Source of the DNA: Alopecurus myosuroides
Taxonomy: Eukaryota; Streptophyta; Magnoliopsida; Poales; Poaceae
Reading direction: 5' to 3'
NCBI GenBank assembly: GCA_028641055.1
Contig: JAPCYS010001868.1
Location: 1 to 64,000, forward strand
Length of the DNA: 64,000 nucleotides
This document shows positions 22,344-35,016 of the stretch, piece after piece (the first letter of the stretch is position 1; each line of letters starts with the position of its first letter). Position numbers and translations under genes: made by a program. The notes beneath the pieces are model-generated. The model did not search any database, was not told the DNA's origin, and was given only the letters and a program-made list of their open reading frames with translations.

Positions 22344-22818
22344 GACGACACCACTAACAAGGGATTGCGCCCTCGCAATCCACCTGCTAACCCGGGAGGG
22401 GAAAGGAGTTCGACTATCGATTCTTCATGCTTCCAGCTGATCTCCTCGACACCACTAACAAGGGATTCTTGCTCGGAGTGACGACGATGTTCTTCCACCA
22501 GGAACCTTCCGATGATCGAACCTATTAGGTTAAGGGCTCAGAAAATGTCCACCCACGTAGGATCCTAACACTTTGGAAGATAGACAGGAAGAGAGACTCC
22601 AAAACAAATAAGATGGGAGGGGAAATAGATTAGAGGTAAGGAGAAAACAAGAATCCTATTGAGATGTTTTCCAAAATAGTTTAGCAGAAATAGTTTTTGA
22701 CACTCTAGGAACAACGACCGTTAGCGAGGTTATCCTACAGGCTTTGCGGACCCGTTGCTTCGATAACCATTCGTATCGAAACAATATCGGGAATCGGAAC
22801 CAAGGCTCTGATACCATT
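22344..22818 (-). other. Internal domain of the minus-strand element
   Basis: 475 bp without a protein gene. A 21-bp direct repeat (CGACACCACTAACAAGGGAT plus t on the plus strand) occurs at 22346-22366 and 22449-22469. The first copy abuts the 3' LTR, where a polypurine tract is normally found. I see no polypurine tract there. Confidence 0.8.
22804..22816 (-). promoter_or_regulatory. Primer-binding site (initiator tRNA-Met)
   Basis: The minus strand reads TGGTATCAGAGCC two bases after the 5' LTR end, complementary to the 3' end of plant initiator tRNA-Met. Confidence 0.93.
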
Positions 22819-25800
22819 TGTGACGCCCCGAGATCGGGCACTATGCAGATTTCAGCATTCCCGCGAAATCCGCATAATAACCGATCCCAGGTTGCCATTT
22901 ATGATAACATTACAATAGTTCACGAATAATCCACAATTACAACAGAAACAGATAGATACAAGATGACTCAAACGAGCCAGGGTTACAACTGATACATTAC
23001 AAAAATCCAAATAACAGCGGAAGAAACAAACGTCCGGCTACGGACAAGATCCAAATTGGACTAAGAGTCCTGAAGATAACCGAGAGCGTCCAATCCCTGC
23101 CCAGGCCAAGCCGGAGGGATTCCCAAGCTAACGTCGTCAGACTTCAAACCTGTTGACTGCAATTTGGAATTTGCAGCCACGAAAGAGATTCGTGGGTCAG
23201 TACGGTTAAGTACTGGCAAGGGGGACAAAGCCCATACTCACAAGAATACCGGCGTAGCCAATCATCACAAGGTACAAATACTCTAGGATCAACGGAAAGG
23301 AAGGGGTTATTGCAACTAAGCGTCAGCAGGCTGCACTAACCAACTACAGAGATTCTATTACTTCCAACTATCAGAAAGGAGATAAGATCGAGTGATAGTA
23401 ACCAACTGAAAGGTAACTTCAAACAAACCCACCCTGGATCTCGCCCCTTATCCGAAGAAGCAATCCGAGGATAACTCACACCGTGGTATTAAAGATGAGT
23501 CAAGTTATTGTGTGAATAACCTATTACTAGTCAAGTTATTAATCATTGGGTGAAACATGATTGATCATTATGTTGAAGTTGTCCTGATTACTTGTTAGCC
23601 AGTACTTTCACCAAGTAATCCATAACCGCGGAAAACACGGCTTCTCGAGAAGATTTACCCTGCAGGGGTGCACCATAGTAACCGTACACGCAAGAATAAC
23701 CCGCCAGATGGGATGCCTCCCACCAAGCGGGGTACTCTACACAACCAACCCTTCTTCGCATCAAGCCCAAAGCACCGCGTGCTGTGCGTGCGCGGCTAAT
23801 CGAGCCCCACGAAGAAAAGGGGACCCTCATAGCACTGGAAGACCACGCCGCCCTAAATGCCGACTACGAAAGTTCCACCCTGGCGCCAAGGGTTCGTACC
23901 TGCATATGATGCAGCAAATGGAACACCCGAACTAGTACGGCGATTTGGACGAGATGCGAATCGAGTCAGTTGAGGGGGGCGCCCATACTCGCTTCCCACA
24001 TGCGGGTAGTGCGCTCATCATGGATCAGTAGACAAGACCCTTTTCCTATTAGGGTCGACACTAGCGGGCCTCAAAACCTCAAAGGGCCTCCGCCGGTGCC
24101 TTATCATCAAATTATTATTAACAGTAGCATTAACAGGATTGATTGATTAATATTTCGAGCCCCCGGAACGGTAACAACAATAATAGTACGATAGTAAAAG
24201 AAGTAATCGACAACAGGCTCGAGCAAAAGCAACCCTAAGCATGCTAGATAAGAACAGGCACAAACAAAGGCTGTAGGTATGGAGGTGAGGCAATATCAAG
24301 GTTAAGGGATTCATGTGATGGGTTCGTAACAGAAACAACTACCACTAAGGCTAGCAGAAAAGAATCAACGGAAAGAATCGGTAACAAGTGATGAAAGGCA
24401 GCCATATGGCATGCAAGTGAGTATACTTGCCTGAGTTCCCGCAAGGTAGCAGAACTTGTCGTTGCTCACATCATCTCAACGTCCTATCCGGGAAGAAGCA
24501 ACGAACCTCGAACAAACACCGGATGCAACAATTACTACTACGGCAAAAGATCCAGCATGATCAAGATATGGATGCATGTCATGCTTAATAGATGCATCAA
24601 AGTAACCTAATGGATATGGTACACAAGTTTAAATGGATTCCATATGCAAAGTTTGCATATGGCAAACCCATGCCTTATAGTTGAATTAATTGTTCTAACA
24701 CTAAGCATCATGTGTAAGTGAGTTAGAATGATGCATGCATGATGAAAACAAAAATGTAACAATTTAGAGGCAATTAGAATGATAGTTAACCAATTAAGAA
24801 AGCATTTATTAAGTTTGGAAAATTGGTTACTTAATGGTGTTGAGCAAATAGCTGTTGTTTTCATCAAGTTAAAGTGATCAAAACAAACAACAAAGTTGAT
24901 ATTTGAAAAGGTTATCAAATTTTAGTTGGATTACATGTTTCACATTTTGAATTTGGACTTTGGATTGTTTAATTATGAATTAAGCAATATTAAACAACTT
25001 TTAATTGAATTAAACAAGATTTAAATGGTTTAGGCAATTTTAATTATTCAGAACAGGAAACAAAAATTATATTTGAAAAGGTTATTCAAAATGGTATGGA
25101 AAACATATTTTATTTGCATTATTTGGATTAATAATGAATTACTTATGAATTTTGGCAAAATACAATTGAATGATTTGAATTTAAATTTGAATTGCAATTT
25201 GAAAGTTCAAAACAGGAAACAATTGGTACCATTAGATAGAGAATTAAATTTGGACCAGTGTGCATATTTTACTTTTAATCTTTGGAGTTATAAAACAATT
25301 TTTATTGGCATTTTGGTTCTAGGGGCCAATCTGCAATTTTTAAAGGACCTTGATTAAAATAAACGTGCAGGAAAAGTTTTTGTTACCGCGGGTTAACCTA
25401 CCCGCAGCCACTGCCCGTGGGCCAATGGCCAGCGTGGCGGGTGCGCGAGGAGCTGGCAAACTGGGACACCGACTGGTGGGCCTCCTGCCCCTTCGCGCGG
25501 AAGAAAAATCGGAAAAAGGGGGGTTGCGGCCGCGGGGTCTCGAACCCGGGCCGCTGGGCTGTGCGGAAGGGAGCGATACCAGTGCGCTACTCTGAACGTT
25601 TGGTACAGAGTGCAGTTCCTGTGAAGTTCAGGTAAGGGGACCGACGTGGTGCCTCTCGCTGACGAACTGAAGGAAGGAAATCTTCCTCGTTCGATCGCAG
25701 GCACGAGCGCGGCGGCGATCTCCGGATGCAGGCGGTGGGCAGTGTTGGGTGCAGTGCGGGTGCGTGCAGGTGCGGCGTGGAAGGCGGCCGAATCAGAGGA

Positions 25801-26573
25801 AGGCGAGGGAGGGGAAGGAGCAGGGCGAAGGGTAGGTGGCTAGGGTTTGGAGGGGCTTGAGGGAGAGATATAGGGGAGCGGAGCAGCGCACATGGGGGGA
25901 GGCGCTCGGTGACAGCGACCTCCCCCCCCCCAGCGTCCGTACGAAGAAGACACTGGTGGTGGGCTGTTGGGTTTAGGTGGGCTGAGGGAAAGAAAGGGAA
26001 AGAGGTGGGCTAGAAAGATGGGCTGGGTGGTGAAAAGAGAGGAGATGGGCTGGTTCTCTCTCCTTGGGTGTTATTTTTATTTTTTATTTTTGCTATTAGC
26101 TGATTGTTTTTTTTGTAAAGAATAAAATAGGGAAAATTGAGAAGGGTTAGGGTTTTTCTTTTAGGCCTTAGTTGTGATAATTTTCCAAAACAAATAATTA
26201 AGGCAAAAATTAATCATTGTTTCACAATTTTGAATATTTAATTTGGTTTAAAGGTTTGAGGTGAAATTCAAACAATGTTTGATTTGGGAAATTTTGGAAA
26301 TAGGCAAATTATATTAAATAGGTTCAAGCAATTATGAAAGCATTGCCAGCTTTAATTTTGTTTGCAAGATTTTAATTCTTAAACTCCCATTTGAAATATT
26401 GCCAAGCAGGATGTGATTGGATTTGAATGTGTTATTTGCATTTACCATTAGGGTTTTGAACAATTTAAATTGTTTTGAAGTTTTGAGTGGTTTGGAAAAC
26501 ATGATGCAATGCTTATGGGATGCAGATGAGGCAAACAAAAAGAAAACAAACAGGTAACACCCCAGGTGTTACA
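22819..26573 (-). repeat. 5' LTR of the minus-strand element
   Basis: 3755 bp, the transcribed LTR for this orientation. The tRNA-like A/B boxes lie at 25536-25589. Reading frames inside it are not supported as genes. Confidence 0.92.
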
Positions 26574-26639
26574 ACTAAGGAATGTACTCTGCAGTCTGTG
26601 TTGAACGATGACATTGTTTCATTTTTAACAAGAAAGAAA

Positions 26640-28316
26640 GAGGGATGCTGTGATGCTGCATTGCGATGGTAATAGAAGTATATTATCACCTGGTGGAATT
26701 GGCCACGAGGCTGGGATTTCTGACCCCCTTGGCTAACAGTGGGCTACTGAAAAGGATCTCGATCTACGCCGACGATGTGGTTACCTTCATGAAACCCACG
26801 ACGGGAGACTTGTGGACTTTTGTGTCGATCATTGAGCATTTTGGAGTGGCCTCACGACTTGGGGTCAATATCGGCAAATGTTCTATGCACCTAATTAGAT
26901 GCGACGAGGCTATAGAAGGAATGATCGCACAGGATTTTGGATGCCCAATAAACTGCTTCCCCTTTGGGTATCTGAGCTTACCGATGTCGCCGAGGAAGCC
27001 TACGGCAGCCCAGCTACACTGCTTGGTGGATAACGTCGTTGGACGGCTGCCCGGATGGAGCGCGAACCTTATGAGCATGAGTGGTAGGCTCGAGTTGGTT
27101 AAGACCACGCTCGCGGCGGGTCTGTTTTCGCCATGATGTCCCTGGATATTCCCACGAAAACTCTCGACGTCGTCGAGAAGATCCTTCGGGGATTCCTATG
27201 GAAAGAGAGGAAGGGCGTCCATGGAAGCCACTGTCTTGCGGCATGGGACATATTGTGCATGCCCAAGAGCTTAGGTGGACTCGGTATTCCCAACCTGAGG
27301 TTGATGAACATGGCGCTAAAAACCAGATGGCTATGGATGGAGAGAGTTGACATTGAGAAACCCTGGTGGGCGATAGAGAAGCCTCGCTCTTCTGGACAGA
27401 CGGGTGGCTCCTAGTGGGGAGGATAAAGGAGCTGGCCCCGAACCTATTTACCAAAGTCACTAAGCAATGAAAAAGGTAGCTCACAACTCGTGAGGGCGTC
27501 TTGGGTGGTTGGCTCAGAGCTATATCCCTGGAACTAGGAGCCGATGCACTGAGAGAGCTTTTGGAGTTGGCCGTACATATCGCTTCGATCAGTATCGTGG
27601 AAGGATCAGATGACTCCTTTAGATGGAATTGGGAGCCAGACAACACCTACTCGACATGTTTAGCCTATCTGGCTATGTTAGGAGGCACCACTGCCGTCGA
27701 TGGAGCGGATCAAATCTGGAAATTCCGCGCCCCCACAAAATGTAAGTTCTTCCTCTGGTTAGCCTTGCGGAATCGTTGTTGGACGGCGGATCGGATAGGG
27801 ATCTGTTGCTTGCCAAGATTGGATGCTTTCCCCTTTTGTGACCAGCAGAGCGAAAGCATTGACCACCTTCTCTTGGGGTGTGTCCTAGCGAGGGAGGTGT
27901 GGACCATCTTTCTGCTGCATTGGGAACTCACCAAATGGATTCCCAATCAGGGGGAGCTCCTAATAGATTGGTTGCTCACAAAATCTAGGGAGCAAGGCTC
28001 CGATCATGAGCTGTGGACTGCCATCACGTGGAGCTTGTGGAGACACAGGAACAACATTGTTTTCGAAGTGGAACGCCCATTCTCAGCAATCGTGATAGGC
28101 AATATAGTGGAGGAGGTCGAGCGATGGCGTGCGGCTAGGCTTTGTAGGAGAGACCTAGCTCAGGTAGAAAAGTGGAGGGTTGACGAGTAGTTTGTTTTTA
28201 TTTTTCTCGGTGGAGTGCGTTCTCGACGTGTGTGTCGACCGTGTTGTAATTTGGCCTCTTGGCCCCCTCTTCTATGAAGCTGATACATCTTTCCATGATG
28301 TATCCTTGAAAAAAAA
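26640..28316 (+). pseudogene. LINE (L1-type) ORF2 3' part: reverse transcriptase and zinc-binding domain
   Basis: The first frame (26666-27136) carries the catalytic YADD of reverse transcriptase at residues 34-37, followed by thumb-type sequence (GYLSLPM, LPGWSANLMSMSGRLELV). After a frameshift near 27131 the frame continues with ILRGFLWKE and SLGGLGIPNLRLMN. After another near 27415, 27501-28190 carries the zf-RVT region (FRAPTKCKFFLWLALRNRCW, DHLLLGC). The first zinc Cys of the usual CPLC motif reads FPFC here. An A-rich 3' end at about 28309-28316 fits a LINE tail. The 5' half is missing. Target-primed retrotransposition is the family's role; this copy is dead. Confidence 0.88.
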
Positions 28317-28574
28317 GAGGGAGGCATTCATACAACCTGAGCACACGATCTCACGTCAATAATATACGAACTGAACCTTTCTCTCATTGCAGTTAAAATT
28401 CAATATACACCCATAAAAAAAGTGTAGATCAATAACTCAGAAACCGCCCTTATACAGTCATCATAACAAACTAAAGTTCAAAGCATAGATCTATAGGATG
28501 GCTTGCTAAAGATGTACAGTACTAGCTGTTCCAGTTAGACGAACAATTCCTACTAACACTACTAGGAAAACAGC

Positions 28575-28935
28575 TATAGGAGTGATGATAGCCGTGACGC
28601 ACTACCTATTTGGCATGTCACGCCTATTACCCGTGGCGCACCACACATTCGTGCGTCGCGCCTAAAGGCATACCCGCGGCGGACCAAATATAAGGCGCGT
28701 CGCGCCTATGTGTGGGGCCGGGGTGGCGAGCCTCCGAGACATACCCGCGACGCACCCCGCCTTTGGTGCGTCACGGCTATGTTGGATACCCGCGGCGCAC
28801 CTTCCGGTGGTGCGTCACGGCTATCTTTTCCACGGGTGCCATCTACGGCCGTGACGCACCACTGGGAGGTGCGCCGCGGGTATCCAACATAGCCGTGACG
28901 CACTGCGGCCAAGGTGCGTCACGGATATACCTGGG
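28575..28935. repeat. Left subterminal repeats of E3
   Basis: AGCCGTGACGCACC / GGTGCGTCACGGCT units in alternating orientation. The same family appears internally at 33362-33525 and at the right end, 40555-40895. Confidence 0.9.
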
Positions 28936-29225
28936 ACGAATTTAAGTGGTTGGAACCACCCCCCATCTCCCATCCCCCCATATCTCCACCCCATTTTAGA
29001 TCTGGTCGCCCCCCACCTCCTCACCACCCCATTTCCCCCATTTTCCCACCATTTAAAACTTATTTAACCTATTTTATTTGATATATATGTGAGGGGAATC
29101 TAGTAAACATTTCTCTCCACCCCCATCTCTCACTTTATTACCACGTTCCCTTCCATCTTTTCACTTCCTATAGCCACATACAAACGTACTCTCTCGGTCT
29201 CGTGTCGGAAAGATCTATAGTTGGT

Positions 29226-29595
29226 GAGTTGTTGGAGGGATATGTATATGTGTTGTATATGTATGTGTGTTGATCTCGCTAGATCTCTCATAGATCAATC
29301 TCGCTCGGTATCGGCGCCGTGCGTAGTCACAAAAGATTCATATGGTTGCATATATACATATGCGAAATTGTGTTGCGTATTTTTGATGAAATTTGTGGAT
29401 GTCTTAAAAATGAGTTGACATGTGTTGCCAAAACGTTGATTCATTTCCATTTCGGCGACCACGCACTCCGAGAATGTCCTATTTTTAGCATAGGTCATGC
29501 CGAATTTTTCCGTCGACGACCATGCATGCATCATCCATATATTACGTAATTTGATTCTAATTAATTTTTCATTTGATCTTTTTTTACTATGTAGG
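29226..29595 (+). promoter_or_regulatory. Leader intron of E3 tnp2 with conserved hairpin block
   Basis: A donor-like TTG|GTGAGT near 29224 and an acceptor TATGTAG|GCAACC near 29595 bracket a non-coding interval before the ATG at 29601. It contains the arms GCCAAAACG (29427-29435) and CATTTCGGC (29448-29456) with loop TTGATTCATTTC. 'gtcctatttttagcataggt' and 'catgccgaatttttccgt' follow up to about 29513. Confidence 0.75.
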
Positions 29596-29600
29596 CAACC

Positions 29601-32600
29601 ATGCATATAAGCACAGGCACCGTGGCTAGATTTATGAAACATGCGACGGACGTAATGTTTCGAAATAGCATGACGGAGATAAGATGTCCTTGTCGAAGAT
29701 GCAAACTGAAACACTTGATCAGATACGATTCTGATGACTTGGAGTCGCACCTTATCCGTCGTGGTTTTATGGATGGCTATACTCTTTACCCGACAAGTGA
29801 TGAAGATGAAGAGTCGCCCGGACATGATGAAGGACATAATGATCAAGATGAAGGACATGATCATAATCAAGACGAAGGACATCGTGATGAAGATGTCGGA
29901 CATGATCATAATCAAGACGAAGGACATCATGATGAAGATATCGTGACATCGTCGTCGGACTGGGTGCGGGACCCTCATGTCCAAGCTCTGCTTCTCAAGG
30001 AGACTAGCAACACCAGAGCTGCTGCTAGAGAGAAATCGAAGCTGTCGCAACTGGAGATAGACGCCGTTACTCCATTGTATGAAGGATGCGTGAGCGAGGA
30101 TACCCATCTGAACGTAACGTTAAGGACCCTTGAGATGAAGACAAAACACCGATGGACCGATGCGAGCTACGATGAGAACATGGCATTCTGGCACGGCCGT
30201 CTTCCCACGGGGAACAAGTGTCCAACGAGCATCGAGGAGGCGAAAAAAGTCGTGTGCCCTCTGGATTTACCTCACGTGAAATACCATGCTTTCATTAATG
30301 ACTGCATCATCTATCGGGGCGCGGACGCGGAGAGAACCATACGCCCGGTGTGCGACGCAACTCGATACAAGACAGGGAAGAAGGCCTCTCCTCGAAAAGT
30401 GGTGTGGTACTTTCCGATAACTTCCTGTCTGCAGCGGTATTTCGCAGACCCCACACAGGCGAAGCTCATGCGATGGCACGCGGAAAGGAAGAAGCCAGAA
30501 GAGCATGATGGAACCGATCCGGAGAAGGATGACACGATGCTGACACACCCCTCAGATGCTAGCCAGTGGAAGGAGCTAGACATCGAATACCCCGAATTCG
30601 GCGACGATCCAAGGAACATCAGGTTGTGCATGAGTACGGATGGATTAAATCCTTTTGGCAACCAGAGAATCACACATAGCACCTGGCCCGTGTTTGTATG
30701 TATATACAACCTACCCCCCTGGTTGTGCTTGAAGAGGAAGTACATACAGATGAGTATGCTTATTCAAGGGCCGAAACAACCAGGTAACGACATCAATCTG
30801 TATGTCCAGTTGTTGGAAGAGGAGCTAGCCACGTTATGGGACGAGCCAGCCAATACGTGGGACGCCTATGGAGAAACGTTTTTCCCAATGAGAGCCGCGC
30901 TCATCACGACGGTGCATGACTACCTCGGTTACGGATATGTCGCGGGGCAGGTGGCGCACGGATTCTGTGCATGCGTTAGGTGCATGGATGACACTACGTA
31001 TCTCCAGCTAAAGAGAAACCCCGGGTCTTCGAAAACCGTGTTCTTGGGGCATCGAAGGTGGCTTCGCAAGGATGACCCGTGGAGAAAATGCAAAGATCTG
31101 TTCAACAATGAAGTTGAGATGCGAAGAGTCCCACGTCAAAGGAGCGGCGAGGAAATCGACGAGCTGTTGAAGAACTGGAAAGAGTGCCCTGCGCCGGGAA
31201 AGTAGCGAAAGGCGCCGGCGCCGTTGGAGGGTGTATGGAAAACAAGGTCTGTTCTCTCGGACCTGAGGTACTGGAAGATTCTCCGCACACCCCACTGCCT
31301 TGACCTCATGCATATCACGAAAAACGTGTGCGAGAGTCTGCTTGGCACCCTGCTCAACATGCCAGAGAGGACCAAAGATGGGCCGAAAGCAAGGAACGAC
31401 TTGAGATTTTTGAATATCAGGGGCGAGCTCCACGGAGGAAAACCGGATGATGATGACGATGACGATGACGATTTGTTAGATGGGACGGAAGGTCGCCGCA
31501 AGGGCAAAAAGGCCAAGAAGACGGAATATTACTGTCCCCCTTCGTGCTTCATGCTATGCGAGAAGGAGATCGACCAATTCCTCAAGTGCCTCCTTGGAGT
31601 CAAATTTCCTTACGGTTATGCGGGGAAGATAAGAAGATACCTAGACGTACCAAAGCAGAAGTTCAGCGGGATGAAGTCTCACGACTGTCACGTGATGATG
31701 ACGCAAATACTTCCAGTTGCAATTCGAGGGATAATGGACGAGCACGTCCGCAAAACGTTGTTTGGACTCTGCAACTTTTTTGACGTCATCTCTCGAAAGT
31801 CGATTGGCGTGAAGAAACTCGCAAGGCTACAGGAAGAGATCGTGGTGATACTATGCGAGCTTGAGATATACTTCCCGCCAGCATTCTTCGACATTATGGT
31901 GCATCTCCTTGTCCATGTCGTGGATGATATCATCCAGCTCGGGCCGCCGTTTTTACACTCCATGATGGCGTTCGAAAGGATGAATGGTTCCATCAAAGGA
32001 TACGTCCGCAACAGGGCCCGTCCAGACACAAGCATTGCCAAGGGCTTTCTGACAGAGGAGTGCATCTCTTTCTGCACGAATTTTCTAGACAAAGATGAGA
32101 ACCCTGGTCTGCCCGTAAACAGGCACTTTGGCAGGCTCGGTGGATGGGGACACCGCGAGGGCCAGCGCGAAATGAATGTCGACTTTCAGGGCCGACGCAA
32201 CGACTTTGACAGAGCAAACCTAGTCGCGCTACAACATCTAACAGTGGTCGATCCTTGGTTGGAAAAGCACAAATTGCTAATCGCGAAGTATTAGAGTGAC
32301 CGGGGACAACATAGGACCGAAGCAGAAATAATCAGAGAGCACAACATCCATTTCACATAGTGGTTCAGGGAGAAGGTTATGACCGATCAACCGGAGACGC
32401 CTTATTCTGAAGAAGATAAACTCATACTCACATTGTCACAAGGCCCCGCACATAACCTCATGACATATCAGGCATACAATATCAATGGTTACACATTCTA
32501 CACGACAAATAAGGACCGGAACTGCAAATACCAGAACTCGGGGGTAACCATGGAATCATTAACAGGTGACGTCAAGGAAAGATACTATGGTAGGATCGAC

Positions 32601-32933
32601 GAGATATGGGAACTCGACTACTGCGGAGAGAAGGTGCCAATGTTCCGTGTCACATGGGCAAAGAGCGTCAGGAAAGAAGGACAATATTTCACCACCATGG
32701 TGATACCTGAAGCCAAATCCGGCACGAATGTCACCGCAAAAAATGAGCCATGGGTCTTGGCTAACAAAGTGGACCAATGCTTCTTCATTACTGACCCGAC
32801 AAGGCCTAGCCGTGTTGTCGTGCGGAGAGGCAAAAGAAACATCATCCGAATGGATGGAGTAGCCAACGAGCAAGACTTTGACCAGTACGGCGACCCGAAA
32901 ATGGAAGATGACAATGACGATGGAACGAAATAA
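29601..32933 (+). pseudogene. E3 tnp2-type transposase with three in-frame TAG codons
   Basis: The catalytic transposase of the element. One frame of 1,110 codons spans the gene with no frameshift seen, broken by TAG at 31203, 32292 and 32358. The transposase-associated zinc-knuckle-like CPCRRC is at residues 29-34. A His/Asp/Gln-rich repeat (DEGHDHNQ units) spans about residues 74-113. The Transposase_21 core includes VVCPLDLPH near 217, STDGLNPFGNQ near 345 and HCLDLMHITKNVCE near 565. DUF4218 (MKSHDCHVMMTQILPVAIRG) begins near 691, and DUF4216 (EIWELDYCGEKVPMF) lies near 1000. The start follows an acceptor (TAG|GCAACC), as in E4. Without suppression the first product would be 534 residues and lack the C-terminal domains. 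Confidence 0.9.
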
Positions 32934-33361
32934 ACAACAAGAAGAAGCAGGACAACGCTACCTACAGGTCGCCCATTCCACCGAAGAAGTCACGGTGTTC
33001 CGGGACTGAATTACTCAACCGCGACAAAGAAGTGAAAGAAAATTGTAAAACGCTAGCTCGAAGAACAACGATATATGTGTCGTGTGTTTGCATGCATTCG
33101 AGGAAATGATGACAATGTATGATGATGTATTTTATATGCATGCACTAAGATATGATGTTTAAATTAATCAACACATGAATTGAGATTTTATTTTGAAAGT
33201 TATATTGATTTATATGAATTTATGTTGTTTTCTAAAATTATTCGAAAAATGGGTGTGGGGGGATTCGAACTCGGGAGTTTGGGGACAGCACAGTCCAACC
33301 ACTGGGCTAAGTAACAAGTTGTGATACATAGAGGCAATGTTTCGTTTTGAACATAATCTGT
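32934..33361. other. 3' region of tnp2 in E3, no gene
   Basis: AT-rich sequence with no supported reading frame. Around 33250-33310 a stretch reading (minus) 'cttagcccagtggttggac' then, further along, 'gagttcgaatcc' has the look of a tRNA-like A-box and B-box pair. I treat this as weak because the rest does not fold as a tRNA by eye. Confidence 0.4.
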
Positions 33362-33530
33362 GAATAGGCGCGGCGCATCCATCCGCAGCGCGTCACGCCT
33401 ACTCTATGCGCGGCGCACCTCGCTTCGGTGCGTCACGGCTAACCTATGCGGGGCGCACCCCTCTGCGGTGCGTCACGGCTATTCTATGCGCGGCGCATCG
33501 CGCTGGAGTGCGTCACGGCTATCCTTTCGC
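33362..33530. repeat. Internal copy of the E3 subterminal repeats
   Basis: Seven or so GCGCGGCGCA / GGTGCGTCACGGCTA units, the same as in the element ends. They lie immediately upstream of the non-coding first exon of the second gene (about 33540-33901). The placement suggests a role at that gene's promoter. Confidence 0.85.
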
Positions 33531-34544
33531 CTACTATACCTAGGACTGGCCCGTTCCCCTCCTTCTTCCTCGCGCGATCTCGATCTGATCGAACCTTCCC
33601 TCCTCTCATCGCCTACGAGCCTCTCATCGCCTACGAGCCATAGCCCTAGCCTCTGCCCTCCCTCCCTCCCTCTCGCCGCCGCCCACCACCACCCCAAGCC
33701 CTAGCCTAGCCTCTGCCCTCCCTCTAGTCGCCGCCACCACCTCGCCTCTGCATCGACCTAGGAGGCGGAGGAGCAGGCGCAGGACCAGGTCCAGGAGCCG
33801 TCGACCACTGCGCCGTCGTCGTCTCCATCGACCTCTGTAGTCTACATCGACTGCGCCGTCGTCGTCCCGTCTCCATCGACCTCGAAGCCCGACGAACAAA
33901 GGTGCGCCGCCCCCCTAGTCCTCTCCCTCCCCTTCTCTTTGGGTCGAGCTAGCCATTTGGAGATGCAACAGACGGCCTTTACGGGTTTCCACCGGAATAT
34001 TGACATTTTCCAGCAATCTGAGTGCACAATCTGAGTGCATATGAACTCGATGGTACTACAAACTTGTGATAGAGTAGAAGATCCATTCAATTCAGTGTTA
34101 GCATGTGTCACTGGATAATAATTCCATGATTATTTATCAGTTGCAAGAGCATGAGGGTGATGGGCGTTGCTTTATTATCAACTCCTCTTGAGCGCATTCT
34201 TATTTCCTTCAGAATAATGGGGATACTAACTGTTGGTCAGAATATTTATCAGTTGCAAGAGCATGAGGGTGATGTTGTAGGCTAATAATTAGTACGGTCA
34301 CTGAAAAAAACAGTAAAGAAGCAATTTGACTAATGAACTTATTTTAATGAGGTCCAAGATTGTGATGTTGTAGACTAATGAACTCATAGTTCCTGTGTCT
34401 CACTGTAGTTCTCCCTACTGTTACTACCCGATAACATGCGCATTACTAGCTGTTTAAGTTTGGCATCACATAGCACATAACCAGAAATGGTTAGCTGCTG
34501 CTCCTGATAAGTGATAAGGTCATTTATAACATGTTTTTAGCAGA

Positions 34545-34670
34545 GAAATCTATATCTGCTCCTGCTGCTGTTAGAATAGCTGCTCCTGCTGCTGTTAGAA
34601 CTTTGCTAGGATAGCTGCTCCTGCTGCTGTTAGGATAGCTGCTCCTGCTGCTGTTAGGAATTTGTACACA
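34545..34670. repeat. CTGCTCCTGCTGCTGTTAGGA tandem repeat
   Basis: Four imperfect units of about 25-30 bp built from CTGCTCCTGCTGCTGTTAG, in the leader intron of the E3 second gene. No coding role is seen. Confidence 0.85.
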
Positions 34671-34923
34671 AATAGAGAAGTGCTATTGTTGTTGTACACT
34701 TAAATATGTAACAGATTTTGGTGCTAGTACTTGTCGAAGCAATTTTTTGGTGCTGGACTTGTCAAAATTTGCAGGAAATAAATTTTGGTGTTGCAATTGC
34801 TACTTGTTAAAATTTGCAATTTGCTGTTGGTACCACTTTTGGTGTTGGTACCACATTTGGTAATCTGTCCGGCCATCGAGCCGTTTAAAACTTTGCAGGG
34901 AATTCAAATGAGTTGCCCATTTT

Positions 34924-35016
34924 CGCCGAAATGTTAATTAATTTCCGTTTCGGCGAGAATCGGGCACTCTAGTGTTAGAAAATTAGCAAAGGTCATGTCG
35001 AAATTTTCCCGTGAAT
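34924..35016 (+). promoter_or_regulatory. Conserved leader hairpin block, E3 second gene
   Basis: Arms CGCCGAAATG (34924-34933) and CGTTTCGGCG (34946-34955) with loop TTAATTAATTTC, then 'agcaaaggtcatgtcgaaat'. It lies about 90-180 nt before the ATG. Confidence 0.8.

Larger units (their letters stand above)
18604..26573 (-). mobile_element. Non-autonomous LTR retrotransposon, complete (minus strand)
   Basis: Two long LTRs (18604-22343 and 22819-26573, about 3.75 kb each) flank only 475 bp of internal sequence. The 5-bp duplication ACTAA lies at 18599-18603 and 26574-26578. LTR ends are TG...CA in the element's sense. A primer-binding site for initiator tRNA-Met is present. No gag, pol or env is encoded, so movement would need proteins from another element (LARD-like organisation, but with an unusually small interior). 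It is a subfamily of the same family as the array at 43982-57406: LTR ends, interior and much of the LTR 3' half are alike, while the 5' part of the LTR differs. Confidence 0.93.

Noticed and set aside
33250..33312. Possible tRNA gene on the minus strand in E3
   Set aside because: Box-like words are present, but I could not form acceptor and anticodon stems by eye; left as a note only.
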